64,000 nucleotides of DNA, from the NCBI RefSeq assembly GCF_009769385.1, contig NZ_VKAB01000031.1:62001-126000 (forward strand). The letters run 5' to 3'. The translations under genes were made by a program, and so were the position numbers. This DNA comes from Saccharothrix deserti (GTDB taxonomy: Bacteria > Actinomycetota > Actinomycetes > Mycobacteriales > Pseudonocardiaceae). A model generated the notes under the pieces. That model had not been told where the DNA came from. It saw nothing but the letters and a program-made list of their open reading frames with translations, and searched no databases. Every line of letters starts with the position of its first letter. Within the stretch, counting starts at the first letter, position 1. Shown here piece after piece: positions 1 through 8,683 of this stretch.

Positions 1-2
1 AC

Positions 3-800
3 GGCGTCGAGCTGACCGAACTGGGTCGCCACGTCGTGCTGCGATCCCGCGACCTGGTGGAACGCTTCGACGATCTGCTTGTCACCGCACGCAAACTGGC
101 CGCGGAGAACGACGTGACGGGCATCCGGCTCGGCGGCGTCCCCGGTTCCCTGACGCCGTTGCTGGTGGGCGTCGTGCGCGCCTTGTTACCGACGCACCCG
201 CAGACCACCCACATCGAACGCGGTGGTGACACGGTCGTCGAACTGGTTCGCACGGCGAAGTTGGACGTGGCGCTGGTGACCGAGTTCCCGCAGAGTCCAC
301 TGCGGATTCCCGAAGAAGTCGCCTGCCGGACCGTCGTTTCGGAACCGATGTTGGTCGGAATCGCCGCCGGACACCGGTTGTCCGGTCGCGGTGAGATTCG
401 GCTGTCCGAACTGGCCGATGAGGAATGGGCGGTGCCGGACGAGAGCCACGGCGGCGGACGGCTGCACCTGCACCTGGCCTGCGAGGCGGCCGGATTCACA
501 CCGCGTTGCGCGCATTTCGGCGTCGATCCGGCTTCGGCCGCGGAACTCGTGCGTTCCGGGCACACCGTGGCGTGCTTCTTCCCGACCGGGCACGACTTGC
601 CCGGCGTGCTGTTGAAACCGGTCGTGGGCAATCCGGTCCACCGGCGCGTCACGTTGGTGTGGCGCCGGGACTGCGCGGCGGCGGAGTACGTCGACGAGAT
701 CCACACGGCACTGCTGCGCGCTTACCAGGAGCGGATCTGGGGCCACGGTCACCGTCCGGCGAAGCTGGCCGCCACCGGGCTGACCGCGGCGGCGAGCTGA
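3..800 (+). CDS. LysR-type transcriptional regulator, 5' truncated
   Basis: The reading frame is already open at the left edge and begins with the tail of a LysR winged helix (L-T-E-L-G-R-H-V around bases 15-35), so the DNA-recognition helix lies outside the window. The rest is a LysR effector-binding domain: a beta strand of type I-R-L-G-G-V, then alternating Rossmann-like segments, and V-A-L-V-T-E at about bases 265-285. The GTG at 36 would leave no helix-turn-helix and is not the true start. The effector cannot be guessed. The gene is convergent with the SLATT gene across 122 bp in which I see no strong terminator. Confidence 0.85.
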   Translation, partial: GVELTELGRHVVLRSRDLVERFDDLLVTARKLAAENDVTGIRLGGVPGSLTPLLVGVVRALLPTHPQTTHIERGGDTVVELVRTAKLDVALVTEFPQSPLRIPEEVACRTVVSEPMLVGIAAGHRLSGRGEIRLSELADEEWAVPDESHGGGRLHLHLACEAAGFTPRCAHFGVDPASAAELVRSGHTVACFFPTGHDLPGVLLKPVVGNPVHRRVTLVWRRDCAAAEYVDEIHTALLRAYQERIWGHGHRPAKLAATGLTAAAS

Positions 801-922
801 CGCCGTGACCGCACATGTCCGGCTCTGTCCGGTTGGGACGGTGACCGCGACGGCGCCGAACCGGCGGAACCCAGCGGTCCAGGTGCGCCACAACCACCGC
901 GCACGAGCACCCGATCACCGGA

Positions 923-1363
923 TCACTGGTCCGAGTGCCGGAGCACGCTCTCGACCTCGGTGCGGAACGCGTTGACGCCGTCCTCGCCCTCCGGCGCGCC
1001 GTGCGCCTGGAGCAGGTGCAGCAGCGCCACGCCGTTCGCGGACCGGCGGGACAGGGCGCGGAACGAGAACGCGGTCTCGTAGACGGTGACCGCCGTGGCC
1101 AGCGCCGCCGCCACCGTGGCCAGGAACGCCCACAGCGCACGCCGGCCACCGTCCGCCACGGCCACCGCGCCCAACGCCGCCGCCGCGGTGAACAGCAGCA
1201 CCGTGACGGCGGTCGCCCAACGCCGCGCCGACGTGTAGCGGGCCTGGGCCTGCTCGAACCCGGCGAGCCGTTCGCCCACCCGGTGCCTCAGGAAGGCGCG
1301 CAGGAACTGCTCGCGGTGGTCGTCGACGACCGTCGGCGGAGCCGACAATCCGGTGGGGGTCAT
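923..1363 (-). CDS. SLATT-like two-helix membrane protein
   Basis: A 146-residue protein with a short cytosolic N-terminus, two hydrophobic helices at about residues 49-70 and 76-98, and a C-terminal soluble helical segment ending in a Ser-rich motif. This helix-TM-TM-helix layout is that of SLATT domains (SMODS/SLOG-associating 2TM effectors), which established comparative work predicts to be membrane-perturbing effectors of nucleotide-sensing conflict systems. Its ATG overlaps the stop of the upstream SLOG gene in an ATGA arrangement, so the two are translationally coupled. Family assignment rests on topology and neighbour rather than on a signature residue. Confidence 0.6.
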   Translation of the reverse strand: MTPTGLSAPPTVVDDHREQFLRAFLRHRVGERLAGFEQAQARYTSARRWATAVTVLLFTAAAALGAVAVADGGRRALWAFLATVAAALATAVTVYETAFSFRALSRRSANGVALLHLLQAHGAPEGEDGVNAFRTEVESVLRHSDQ

Positions 1364-2616
1364 GTGCGGCTCACCGATTCGTGGCGGAACCGCGCCACCG
1401 CCGTCGCCAACTCGCGGGAACGCTCTTCGCGCTCGGCGTCGTCGACGGGCGGTGGTGCGGCGAGGTGGTCGAAGTACAAGGCGCGCAACTGCTCGGCGCG
1501 AACGCGGGCGTCCGGGTCCTCACCACTCCGGGCCACCACCGCGAGCACCGCCGCCGCCGCGCCGGACACGGCCAGCAGCACACCGGGCCACGGCGAGTCC
1601 CGCAGCCACACCTGCAACGCGGCGAACACCGTGGTGCCGAACCCGGCGGCGATGGCGAGCACCACCAGCAGCCGCGCGCGTTCCCTCGCCCTGAGGGCGG
1701 CGACCTCGCACTCGTGCAACGCGGGGGCCACCACCTGGTTGGCCTCGTGGATCGCGTCGGCGAGCAGCGGGTAGTCCAGCACGTAGCCGGGGTCGATCAC
1801 GGGGTGCGGCTCGGGCGCCCGGAACCGCACCCTCGGCCACACGGCGGGCGGCGGCACGGTGGCGTGCAGCTTGGCGCCGGGCCGGCTGCCCAGCACCCGC
1901 CGCACCACCGCGACCACCTTGTCCGCGCCCTCGTCCAGGTGCACCACGGCCACCTGACCGCTGCGCACCAACACGGCCAGGTCGTCGTCCGGGGCGGCGT
2001 CGGGGGCGGCGTCGGGGGCGGGGGCTGCGATCTCGTCCGCGAGCGCCCCGGTGCCGGCCAGCACGAGCAGCGGCCGGTCCCGACCCAGGTGGTCGACCAG
2101 CGCGGCCCGCGCCACCGCATCTCCGCCGATCAGCAGCGCGAGCGCCGGGCGCTTCGACCCGGCGACGGCGTCCACCGCGCGGAACAGCGCGGGCACCTCC
2201 TCGCCCCACTGGGAGCCGGGCACGAGCACCGCCGTGTCGTGGTTCACGTTGAGCCGTACCTCACCCTCGGCCGGTTCGGCGTCCTCCGCGGCGACCCGGC
2301 CGGACGGCGCGACGCCCACCAACCGGGGCCAGCGGCCCTCCAACGACTCGGCGGCCAGGCCGATCAAGTGCGTGACACCGACGTCGGCACCCGCCGTGAC
2401 CACGACGGCGTCCGCCCGCGCGGCAGCGGCCAGGACCGCACGCAGCACGGGCAGCACGGTGGCGGCGAGTCCGGTGTCCAGGGCGTCGGCCGAGCCGAAC
2501 ACCGCGAGAACGGGGCGACCGCGCGGCAGGCCGAGGGCACGCGCCCGGATGTCGGCGTCGGGATGGGCCAGCCGGCGCACCCGTGGGCCGGTACCCGCTG
2601 TAGGCATGCCGGGCAC
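1360..2616 (-). CDS. SLOG (LSDAT/TRPM-like) domain protein with C-terminal membrane anchor
   Basis: A 418-residue protein. Residues about 30-215 match the LSDAT/TRPM-type SLOG nucleotide-binding fold: V-L-A-V-F-G-S-A-D, then V-V-V-T-A-G-A-D-V-G-V, L-V-G-V-A-P-S-G-R, a W-G-E-E segment and L-L-V-L-A-G-T-G near the end. A low-complexity A-P-D-A-A repeat links to a helical region with two membrane helices at about 315-335 and 343-362, so the protein appears to carry its own SLATT-like tail. SLOG domains of this class are predicted ligand sensors for nucleotide-derived signals (inference from family). Start is GTG 2616, or ATG 2607 three codons inside. It is the first gene of a two-gene operon. 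Confidence 0.7.
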   Translation of the reverse strand: MPGMPTAGTGPRVRRLAHPDADIRARALGLPRGRPVLAVFGSADALDTGLAATVLPVLRAVLAAAARADAVVVTAGADVGVTHLIGLAAESLEGRWPRLVGVAPSGRVAAEDAEPAEGEVRLNVNHDTAVLVPGSQWGEEVPALFRAVDAVAGSKRPALALLIGGDAVARAALVDHLGRDRPLLVLAGTGALADEIAAPAPDAAPDAAPDDDLAVLVRSGQVAVVHLDEGADKVVAVVRRVLGSRPGAKLHATVPPPAVWPRVRFRAPEPHPVIDPGYVLDYPLLADAIHEANQVVAPALHECEVAALRARERARLLVVLAIAAGFGTTVFAALQVWLRDSPWPGVLLAVSGAAAAVLAVVARSGEDPDARVRAEQLRALYFDHLAAPPPVDDAEREERSRELATAVARFRHESVSRT

Positions 2617-2632
2617 CCTAGCGGTGGCTCAC

Positions 2633-2662
2633 GCGAATTTCACCTGTCCGGGTGCGAATTTC
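2633..2662. promoter_or_regulatory. Direct repeats GCGAATTTC in divergent promoter
   Basis: Two perfect copies of GCGAATTTC (2633-2641 and 2654-2662) lie exactly 21 bp apart, two turns of the helix, in the 67 bp between the divergent SLOG and SDR genes. The AT-rich core stands out from the local composition. The arrangement fits cooperative binding of a dimeric regulator on one face of the DNA; which gene it controls is unknown. Confidence 0.4.
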
Positions 2663-2683
2663 GGCGCAGGTAGAGTGCCGGTC

Positions 2684-4084
2684 GTGTCGATTGACCCCGC
2701 CGAACTGGAAATCGCCCTACGGGTGCTCGCCCAAGTGGACGAACTGGACACCGAGCACCCCGACGCGGTCGCCGTCCGCCGGGCCACCGCCGGCATCTGG
2801 AAGAGCCTCCGCAAGCGCCGCAAGGCCGACCGCCGCGCCTCGGTCACCGCCAACGACCGCGCGGTCATCGAGGCGACCGCGACCGGCTCGCCGTCCCGGA
2901 TCGACGACGAGACCCGCGGCCTGCTGCTGCGCGAGCCGGAGCCGGGCGCGAAAGCGGGCACGCTGCTGCGCGCCCGGTCCTGCTACACGTGCAAGCGCCG
3001 GTACACCGAGGTCGACGCGTTCTACCACCAGCTCTGCCCGGACTGCGCGGCGCTGAACCGGGCCAAGCGCGACCAGGGCGCGGACCTGACCGGCAAGCGC
3101 GCCCTGCTCACCGGCGGCCGGGCCAAGATCGGCATGTACATCGCGCTGCGGCTGCTCCGCGACGGCGCGCACACCACCATCACCACCCGGTTCCCGCGCG
3201 ACGCGGTGCGCCGGTTCGCGTCCATGCCCGACAGCGCCGACTGGCTGCACCGGCTCCGCGTGGTCGGCATCGACCTGCGCGACCCGGCCCAGGTCGTGCA
3301 GCTGGCCGACTCGGTGGCCGCCGCCGGTCCGCTGGACATCCTGATCAACAACGCCGCGCAGACCGTGCGCCGGTCGTCCAACGCCTACGCCCCGCTGGTC
3401 GCGGCCGAGTCCGAACCCTTGAACTTGGCGCAACTTTCGTCCGGCCCCCTGCCCGAACTGGTGACGTTCGGGCACACCATGTCCGCGCACCCGGTGGCGT
3501 TGGCGGGCACGTTGGCCGACACGATCCCCGCCGTGACGGCGCTCGCGCTCACCGCCGGGTCCAAGGAGATCGACGCGGGCGGCCTGGTGCCGGACGAGGC
3601 GCCGGTCAACAGCTGGGTGCAGCGGGTCAACGAGGTGGACCCGGTCGAGCTGCTGGAAGTGCAGCTGTGCAACAGCACCGCGCCGTTCATCCTGATCTCC
3701 CGGCTGCGCCCGGCGATGGCCGCCTCACCGGCCCGCCGCAAGTACGTGGTGAACGTCTCGGCGATGGAAGGCCAGTTCAGCCGCGCCTACAAGGGGCCGG
3801 GCCACCCGCACACGAACATGGCCAAGGCCGCGTTGAACATGCTGACCCGCACCAGCGCCGAGGAGATGCTGACCGACGGCATCCTGATGACCGCCGTCGA
3901 CACCGGCTGGATCACCGACGAAAGGCCGCACCCGACCAAGATGCGGCTGGCCGCCGAGGGTTTCCACGCGCCGCTGGACCTGGTCGACGGCGCGGCCCGG
4001 GTGTACGACCCGATCGTGCGCGGTGAACTGGGTGAGGACCTGTACGGCTGCTTCCTGAAGGACTACGCGCCCTCGCCCTGGTAA
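2684..4084 (+). CDS. SDR-fold oxidoreductase-like protein with N-terminal zinc ribbon
   Basis: A 466-residue protein starting at GTG 2684, chosen because an AGGTAG ribosome site sits about 9 bases upstream (GTG 2675 is an alternative). The N-terminal third is helical and basic and contains two CxxC pairs (C-Y-T-C and C-P-D-C, about residues 103-123), a probable zinc ribbon. A short-chain dehydrogenase domain follows, with glycine motif T-G-G-R-A-K-I-G at about 143-150, N-N-A-A, and N-V-S-A carrying the catalytic Ser. At the YxxxK position the sequence reads T-N-M-A-K, so the active-site Tyr is replaced by Thr while the Lys stays. It may bind NAD(P) without classical dehydrogenase chemistry. 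No specific substrate is suggested. Confidence 0.75.
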   Translation: MSIDPAELEIALRVLAQVDELDTEHPDAVAVRRATAGIWKSLRKRRKADRRASVTANDRAVIEATATGSPSRIDDETRGLLLREPEPGAKAGTLLRARSCYTCKRRYTEVDAFYHQLCPDCAALNRAKRDQGADLTGKRALLTGGRAKIGMYIALRLLRDGAHTTITTRFPRDAVRRFASMPDSADWLHRLRVVGIDLRDPAQVVQLADSVAAAGPLDILINNAAQTVRRSSNAYAPLVAAESEPLNLAQLSSGPLPELVTFGHTMSAHPVALAGTLADTIPAVTALALTAGSKEIDAGGLVPDEAPVNSWVQRVNEVDPVELLEVQLCNSTAPFILISRLRPAMAASPARRKYVVNVSAMEGQFSRAYKGPGHPHTNMAKAALNMLTRTSAEEMLTDGILMTAVDTGWITDERPHPTKMRLAAEGFHAPLDLVDGAARVYDPIVRGELGEDLYGCFLKDYAPSPW

Positions 4085-4089
4085 GCCCC

Positions 4090-4110
4090 GGTGAGGTGTT
4101 CACCCTTTTC
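4090..4110 (+). terminator. Weak hairpin with T-tract after SDR gene
   Basis: GGTGA and TCACC form a 5-bp stem with a 5-base loop, followed by CCTTTTC, beginning 6 bp after the SDR stop codon. It is short for an intrinsic terminator in this genome, so it may only attenuate readthrough into the ATPase operon. Confidence 0.35.
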
Positions 4111-4241
4111 AGGCCGCTCCCGAAAGCAGTAGCGCCGATGCGCCGATCGGGTATGCCGCTCAACGAGTTCGCGCCCGTGTGCGACTCTCCGTCGGTAGGC
4201 TGAGGCTTTCGGTAGGCCGCCGCGAGGCGACGGGGGTGTGC

Positions 4242-5198
4242 ATGAACCGCGGGCCGGTCAACCCGTTCCCGCTGCCCGGCTGGGAGAGCACGCCGATGCG
4301 GCCGCTGCGCCCGTGGGACCGGCGGGCGCACCGCGGCTACTACGTGCCCGTGGACGGCACCGAGAGCGCCTTCCAGGAGTTCCAGCAGGAGATGGGCGAC
4401 CTGACCGGACTGCTGGAGTACGGCCGGTCGGTGCTGGTCACCGGCGAGTCCGGGTGCGGTAAGACGGCGCTGGTCAACCGGTGCGCGGACTGGGTCGTCG
4501 GCGAGCTCGCCGCGCTGGGGATGCGCGGTGTCGTGCTGGACCTGACCGGGTGCCTGCCGACCGATCGGGAGCTGTCCATCGACGAGCGCATCGTCGAGGT
4601 GTGCGACCAGATGTTCGACCTGCTGGTGGACCACGACGCGCTGCGGCCGGAGGCCGCGGACCGGCTGAAGGGCGACCGGGACGTGCCGCGCCGCGTGTTC
4701 CCGCGCCTCGGCCGGGCGCTGCGCGAGGACATCGCGCTGGTCGTGCTGCTGCCGAGTCCGAACGAACTGGTGGACGAGGTGATCCGCTACGCGCGGATGT
4801 TCAGCAGCGCGAAAGTGCTGTTCCTGGCGGAATCCGCGTACCTGGACCCGGACGACGTGGCCGATGTCGTGCGGCAACTGGAAACTTGGGTTCCGCCGAT
4901 CACGCTGTACCTGGGTCCGCTCGATTCCGGTGACGCGGAGCGATTCACCGAAGACCGGCTGTCGCGTCACGCGGAAGTGGGAAGTTATCCACGGATGAGT
5001 GACGACGCGATGGAATTGGTGGCGAAACTCTGCCAAACGGTCGCAATGTTGCAGAGGTATCTACACGGCACCTACGAGCACCGACTCGATTCGGGGCTAA
5101 GCTACACCGAAGCCGATCTGGTGTCCGTCGAGGACATCCGAGCGTTCTTGAACAAGAAGTCCACCGGAATGGACTGGGGAATGGGCCATGAGCGTTAG
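4242..5198 (+). CDS. P-loop ATPase (first of an overlapping ATPase pair)
   Basis: A 318-residue protein starting at ATG 4242 behind a GGGGG ribosome site. Walker A is G-E-S-G-C-G-K-T at about residues 67-74, in an AAA/STAND-like core. The expected Walker B strand (I-A-L-V-V-L-L-P) has no Asp/Glu pair, so hydrolysis may be weak or completed by a partner. The C-terminal part resembles an ATPase lid with a winged-helix-like end. The family is not recognised beyond P-loop NTPase. Its last 11 bases overlap the start of the following ATPase gene, indicating tight co-translation and probably one complex. Direct repeats CGGTAGGC lie at about 4193 and 4210 upstream. Confidence 0.7.
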   Translation: MNRGPVNPFPLPGWESTPMRPLRPWDRRAHRGYYVPVDGTESAFQEFQQEMGDLTGLLEYGRSVLVTGESGCGKTALVNRCADWVVGELAALGMRGVVLDLTGCLPTDRELSIDERIVEVCDQMFDLLVDHDALRPEAADRLKGDRDVPRRVFPRLGRALREDIALVVLLPSPNELVDEVIRYARMFSSAKVLFLAESAYLDPDDVADVVRQLETWVPPITLYLGPLDSGDAERFTEDRLSRHAEVGSYPRMSDDAMELVAKLCQTVAMLQRYLHGTYEHRLDSGLSYTEADLVSVEDIRAFLNKKSTGMDWGMGHER

Positions 5199-7479
5199 CA
5201 GCGATCCCCCGCCCCCGCGGAAGAACCCCTTCTCGCCGATGGCGGTCGCCCGGATCACGGACTTCGACGCGGACCCGGACGCGGTCGACGTGGCGATCAC
5301 CACGGACGCGACGCGGCAGGCGCTCGCCCACCTCACCACCTACCTGGACGCGCCGCCCGCGCGCGGCGGGCGTGACCGCACCGGCACGGTCGTGGCCGTG
5401 CTGGGCGACTACGGCACCGGCAAGACGCACCTCGCGGTGCGGCTGGTCCGGCACGCCCGGCAGGTGCTGGCGGACCCGACGCACGCGCTGTACCTCGACG
5501 CGACCGCGGAGAGCTTCATCGAGCTGTACCGCCGGTTCATGCAGAAGCTCGGCCGCGAGGGCGTGCGCGCCCAGGTCAGCGAGTACTACGCGGACATCGT
5601 CGCCGACTCGCTCCAGAGCAGCGGCCTGACCAGCGACATGCTGGAGTGGCTCGGCAGCAGGCAGTTGGAGCCGCAGGAGGTCGTGGAACGGCTGGGCCTG
5701 ATGGAGAGCGCGTTGCTGCGCAAGGTCCAGGACACGTTGCGCGAGGTCACCAACAACAAGGACTTCGGCACCGCGCTCACCCTGCTGCTGCGGCCGGGGT
5801 TCGAGCACTCGGTGTGGTCGTGGCTGCTCGGCGGCACGCCGGACCAGGTGCTGGTGGAACGGGGCATCGCCACGCCGATCGACACCGAGGTGGCCGCGCT
5901 GGAGGCCATGGGCGTGTTCGCCCTGCTGTTCGGCGGCAGGCAGCGGCGGTTCGTGCTGGCGGTGGACGAGCTGGACAAGATCTTCTCCGCGGACAGCCGC
6001 CCGCAGGCCCGGACGATGGCGGCGTTCCAGACGTTGCTCCAGGTGTTCGCGAAGGCCGGTGCGTGCCTGGTGCTGTGCGGGTTGCCGGACTTCAAGTCCG
6101 TGCTGCCGCCCGCCGTGCGGCAGCGCATCCCCTACACGGTGGTGATGTCCGGGCTCAGCCAGGGCGAGGTGCGCGAGTTCATCACGCTGGCGCAGGAGCA
6201 GGTGTTCGGCACCCGGCAGCTCGCGCCGTTCACCGTGGACACCACGCGGTACCTGCGGGACATCGCGCGCGGCAACGCGCGGAACGTGATCCGGTTGTGC
6301 CACCGGGTGTTCCGGATGGCCGACGACAACGCCCGCACGTCCGGCGGCGGTGACTTCGCGGTCACCGAGGACATGGTGCGGCAGGCGGCGCGCGACCTGT
6401 TCGGGTCGCTCAGCTCGGACGACATCGACGGCGTGGTGCGCCGGCTGCTCGACGCGAACGGCCTGGACTACCTGCACCGGCACCTGCTCGGCGTGGCCGA
6501 GGACTCGTTGGTGGACTTCTGGGTCACGTTCCCCGACCGCACCGGCGGGTGCGCCGTGCTGCTCAGCCGGTCGCTGCTGGACAACTCGGACGTCGGCGCG
6601 GTGATGCGGCGGATCTCGGCGGTGCGGGAAGCCGACCCGGACGCCGAGCTGATCCTGCTGGTCAACGGGGTGGTGGCGGACGGCGTGGCGATCCAGCTGC
6701 GGGAGCTGCTGGGCCGGGAGCCGCTGGTGTACGTCGAGCGGACGTTCGCGGACGACTTCAAGGCGCTGGTCGGCGCGACGAGCCGGCGGCTGGGCGGCGA
6801 CACGGACCCGTTGTCCGCGCTGCGGTCGCAGATGGACCGGTTGACCAGGCAGCAGTCGAGCATCTACGGGTTCATCGAGCAGCTGACGGAGCACGTGGAC
6901 GGTGTGCGTGCGTCGTCGGACCGGCAGCTCGGTGCGATCCAGCGGCAGCTGACCGCGTTGGCGGGCGGTGGTGCGCCGGGACGTGCGGCGCCGGAGGCGT
7001 CGGGCAGGCTGCCCGGCGAGGTGGAGCGGCTGTTCCGGGACGCGGTGGACGCGTTGGAGGAGCTGACGCAGGTCGACGTGATGTTCGAGGAGGCGTTCGA
7101 CCACGCGCCGACCGCGACCCAGGAGGCGGTGCACCGGCGGCTGCGGACCCCGGAGTTCACCCAGGCCGCGGCGCAGGCGGTGTTCATGCAGAAGGCCGTG
7201 CAGGCGTTCCGCGCCGCCGTGTCGCAGTGGTACCAGTCGGCCGGCGAGCCGGACGCGGAGGACCAGCTGGACGAGCTGTGCGGGATCTACGACGGGATCG
7301 TGGAGTTCCTGCCGCTGTTCCTGCTGGACCCGCTGTTCAAGCTGCCGCCGTGGTCGGGACGGGCCGGCGGCCTGGTGGCCGAGGTCAACCAGGGCTCACG
7401 CCGCAGCCGCGTCCACGAGGCCCTGCGCAACCTCAGCCCGCGCGTCCGCCGCGCCGTCTTCCGCTCCTCCCCCGCCTGA
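5188..7479 (+). CDS. Large P-loop ATPase (second of pair)
   Basis: A 763-residue protein. Walker A is G-D-Y-G-T-G-K-T at about residues 72-79. Walker B is V-L-A-V-D-E-L-D-K at about 255-263, with a following Arg-rich sensor region and a lid domain near 370-400. The middle (about 440-560) looks like a restriction-endonuclease-like or Rossmann-type beta-alpha fold with no active-site motif I can name. A coiled-coil stretch lies at about 545-600, a G-G-G-A linker follows, and the C-terminus is all helical. AAA proteins of this shape occur in defence and DNA-transaction systems, but no named system matches. It overlaps the upstream ATPase gene by 11 bp and ends 12 bp from the convergent antiporter gene. 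Confidence 0.7.
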   Translation: MSVSSDPPPPRKNPFSPMAVARITDFDADPDAVDVAITTDATRQALAHLTTYLDAPPARGGRDRTGTVVAVLGDYGTGKTHLAVRLVRHARQVLADPTHALYLDATAESFIELYRRFMQKLGREGVRAQVSEYYADIVADSLQSSGLTSDMLEWLGSRQLEPQEVVERLGLMESALLRKVQDTLREVTNNKDFGTALTLLLRPGFEHSVWSWLLGGTPDQVLVERGIATPIDTEVAALEAMGVFALLFGGRQRRFVLAVDELDKIFSADSRPQARTMAAFQTLLQVFAKAGACLVLCGLPDFKSVLPPAVRQRIPYTVVMSGLSQGEVREFITLAQEQVFGTRQLAPFTVDTTRYLRDIARGNARNVIRLCHRVFRMADDNARTSGGGDFAVTEDMVRQAARDLFGSLSSDDIDGVVRRLLDANGLDYLHRHLLGVAEDSLVDFWVTFPDRTGGCAVLLSRSLLDNSDVGAVMRRISAVREADPDAELILLVNGVVADGVAIQLRELLGREPLVYVERTFADDFKALVGATSRRLGGDTDPLSALRSQMDRLTRQQSSIYGFIEQLTEHVDGVRASSDRQLGAIQRQLTALAGGGAPGRAAPEASGRLPGEVERLFRDAVDALEELTQVDVMFEEAFDHAPTATQEAVHRRLRTPEFTQAAAQAVFMQKAVQAFRAAVSQWYQSAGEPDAEDQLDELCGIYDGIVEFLPLFLLDPLFKLPPWSGRAGGLVAEVNQGSRRSRVHEALRNLSPRVRRAVFRSSPA

Positions 7480-7491
7480 CCTACCACCCGG

Positions 7492-8655
7492 TCAAGGGGT
7501 GCGCTTGATCCGCTGGAGGGCGGCCACCGACGGCACGGTGGCGGGCTGTTGCCGGACCTTCGGCGCGCGCACCGGTTGTCGCACGGGCTTCCGCACCGCC
7601 TCCTGCAGGCGGTCGTAGGCGCCGTTCGTCACGGCGTTGAGCAGGTTCACCACGACGACGGCGGGCGCGACCACGGCGATGGAGCCCGGGAACGTCGGCT
7701 CCAGCAGCAACGCCAGGATGATCGCGGTCAGCCCGTTCTGCTGTCCCAACGCGAGCCGCACCCGGTCACCGCGCCACCGCTTCGGCACCGTCAGCACGAC
7801 CGCCACCACGGCCTGCGCGCCGAACGCCGCCACACCGAGCACCACACCGACCCCGGCCAGCGCCCAGCTGAACTCGGCGGCCAGCACCAGCCCGACGGCG
7901 GCGATCGCGGCGAACATGCCCGCCTCCGCCAGCCTGTCCACCCACCGACCCAGGTTCGGCCGGAAGAACAACCCCAGCAGCGCCAACGCCAGCAGCAACG
8001 CGTACTGCACGGCGACGAACCCGATGGCCAGCACCGCGACCACCATCACCGCGCGCACCGCGTACCGGACCGACCGGCCGCCCTCCTCGGCCTTGCGCAC
8101 CCGCCCGCGCACCAGCGTCCACAACATGTACGCCATCCCGGCCAACGCCAGGTTGAGCACCAGGTTGACCGCGAACGACCCCACGCCGCCGACCGCGCCG
8201 CCGTTGAGCGCGAACGCGGTGATGTAGACCGTGAGCAGCACGGTGATCGGGTCGTCGAACGACGCCCACGCCGACAGCAGCGCCTTCGCCGAGTCCGACA
8301 TCTTCGACTTGGCCCGCATCGCGGCGACCGACAGCGGGTCGATCTGCGCCACCGCCACCGCGAGGATCAGGTGGTTCGGGTCGCGGAACACGAAGAACAT
8401 CACGCCGAAGACCAGCGCGACTTTGGCGAGCACACCGAGCGTGACCGCGATGACGACGGTGCGGAACTGCTTCCGGAATTCCGCGATCACGATCCCGCTG
8501 GTGCTGGCGTACAAACCGAAACCCAGCAGCGCCGTGATGAAGAACCCGTAGGCCGGTGACTGGTCGACTTCACGAAGTCCGAGTTGCCACGCGGCGAGCC
8601 AACCCGCGCCAAGGGCCGATAACAGGGCGGCCGAGCGGATCACGGGCGTCACCAT
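7492..8655 (-). CDS. Cation/proton antiporter (CPA family)
   Basis: A 387-residue integral membrane protein with about 11-12 hydrophobic segments. The D-D-P in S-F-D-D-P-I-T-V (about residues 155-162) and Q-I-D-P in the preceding helix correspond to the ion-binding helix pair of CPA1/CPA2 Na+(K+)/H+ antiporters. A basic, Pro/Arg/Gln-rich cytosolic tail of about 45 residues follows the last helix. Start ATG 8655 places the first helix at the N-terminus. It lies only 28 bp downstream of the 320-residue gene and in line with fxsT and fxsA, so it is probably the last gene of that operon, an unexpected member. Ion specificity cannot be read from the sequence. Confidence 0.75.
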   Translation of the reverse strand: MVTPVIRSAALLSALGAGWLAAWQLGLREVDQSPAYGFFITALLGFGLYASTSGIVIAEFRKQFRTVVIAVTLGVLAKVALVFGVMFFVFRDPNHLILAVAVAQIDPLSVAAMRAKSKMSDSAKALLSAWASFDDPITVLLTVYITAFALNGGAVGGVGSFAVNLVLNLALAGMAYMLWTLVRGRVRKAEEGGRSVRYAVRAVMVVAVLAIGFVAVQYALLLALALLGLFFRPNLGRWVDRLAEAGMFAAIAAVGLVLAAEFSWALAGVGVVLGVAAFGAQAVVAVVLTVPKRWRGDRVRLALGQQNGLTAIILALLLEPTFPGSIAVVAPAVVVVNLLNAVTNGAYDRLQEAVRKPVRQPVRAPKVRQQPATVPSVAALQRIKRTP

Positions 8656-8683
8656 TACACGGTAGGCAGCGATGGGTGGGCGT

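Noticed and set aside
801..922. Direct GATCACCG/GATCACTG pair at the LysR/SLATT junction as another stop-codon duplication
   Set aside because: Only 6-7 bases match and the copies differ, too weak to count with the other arrays.
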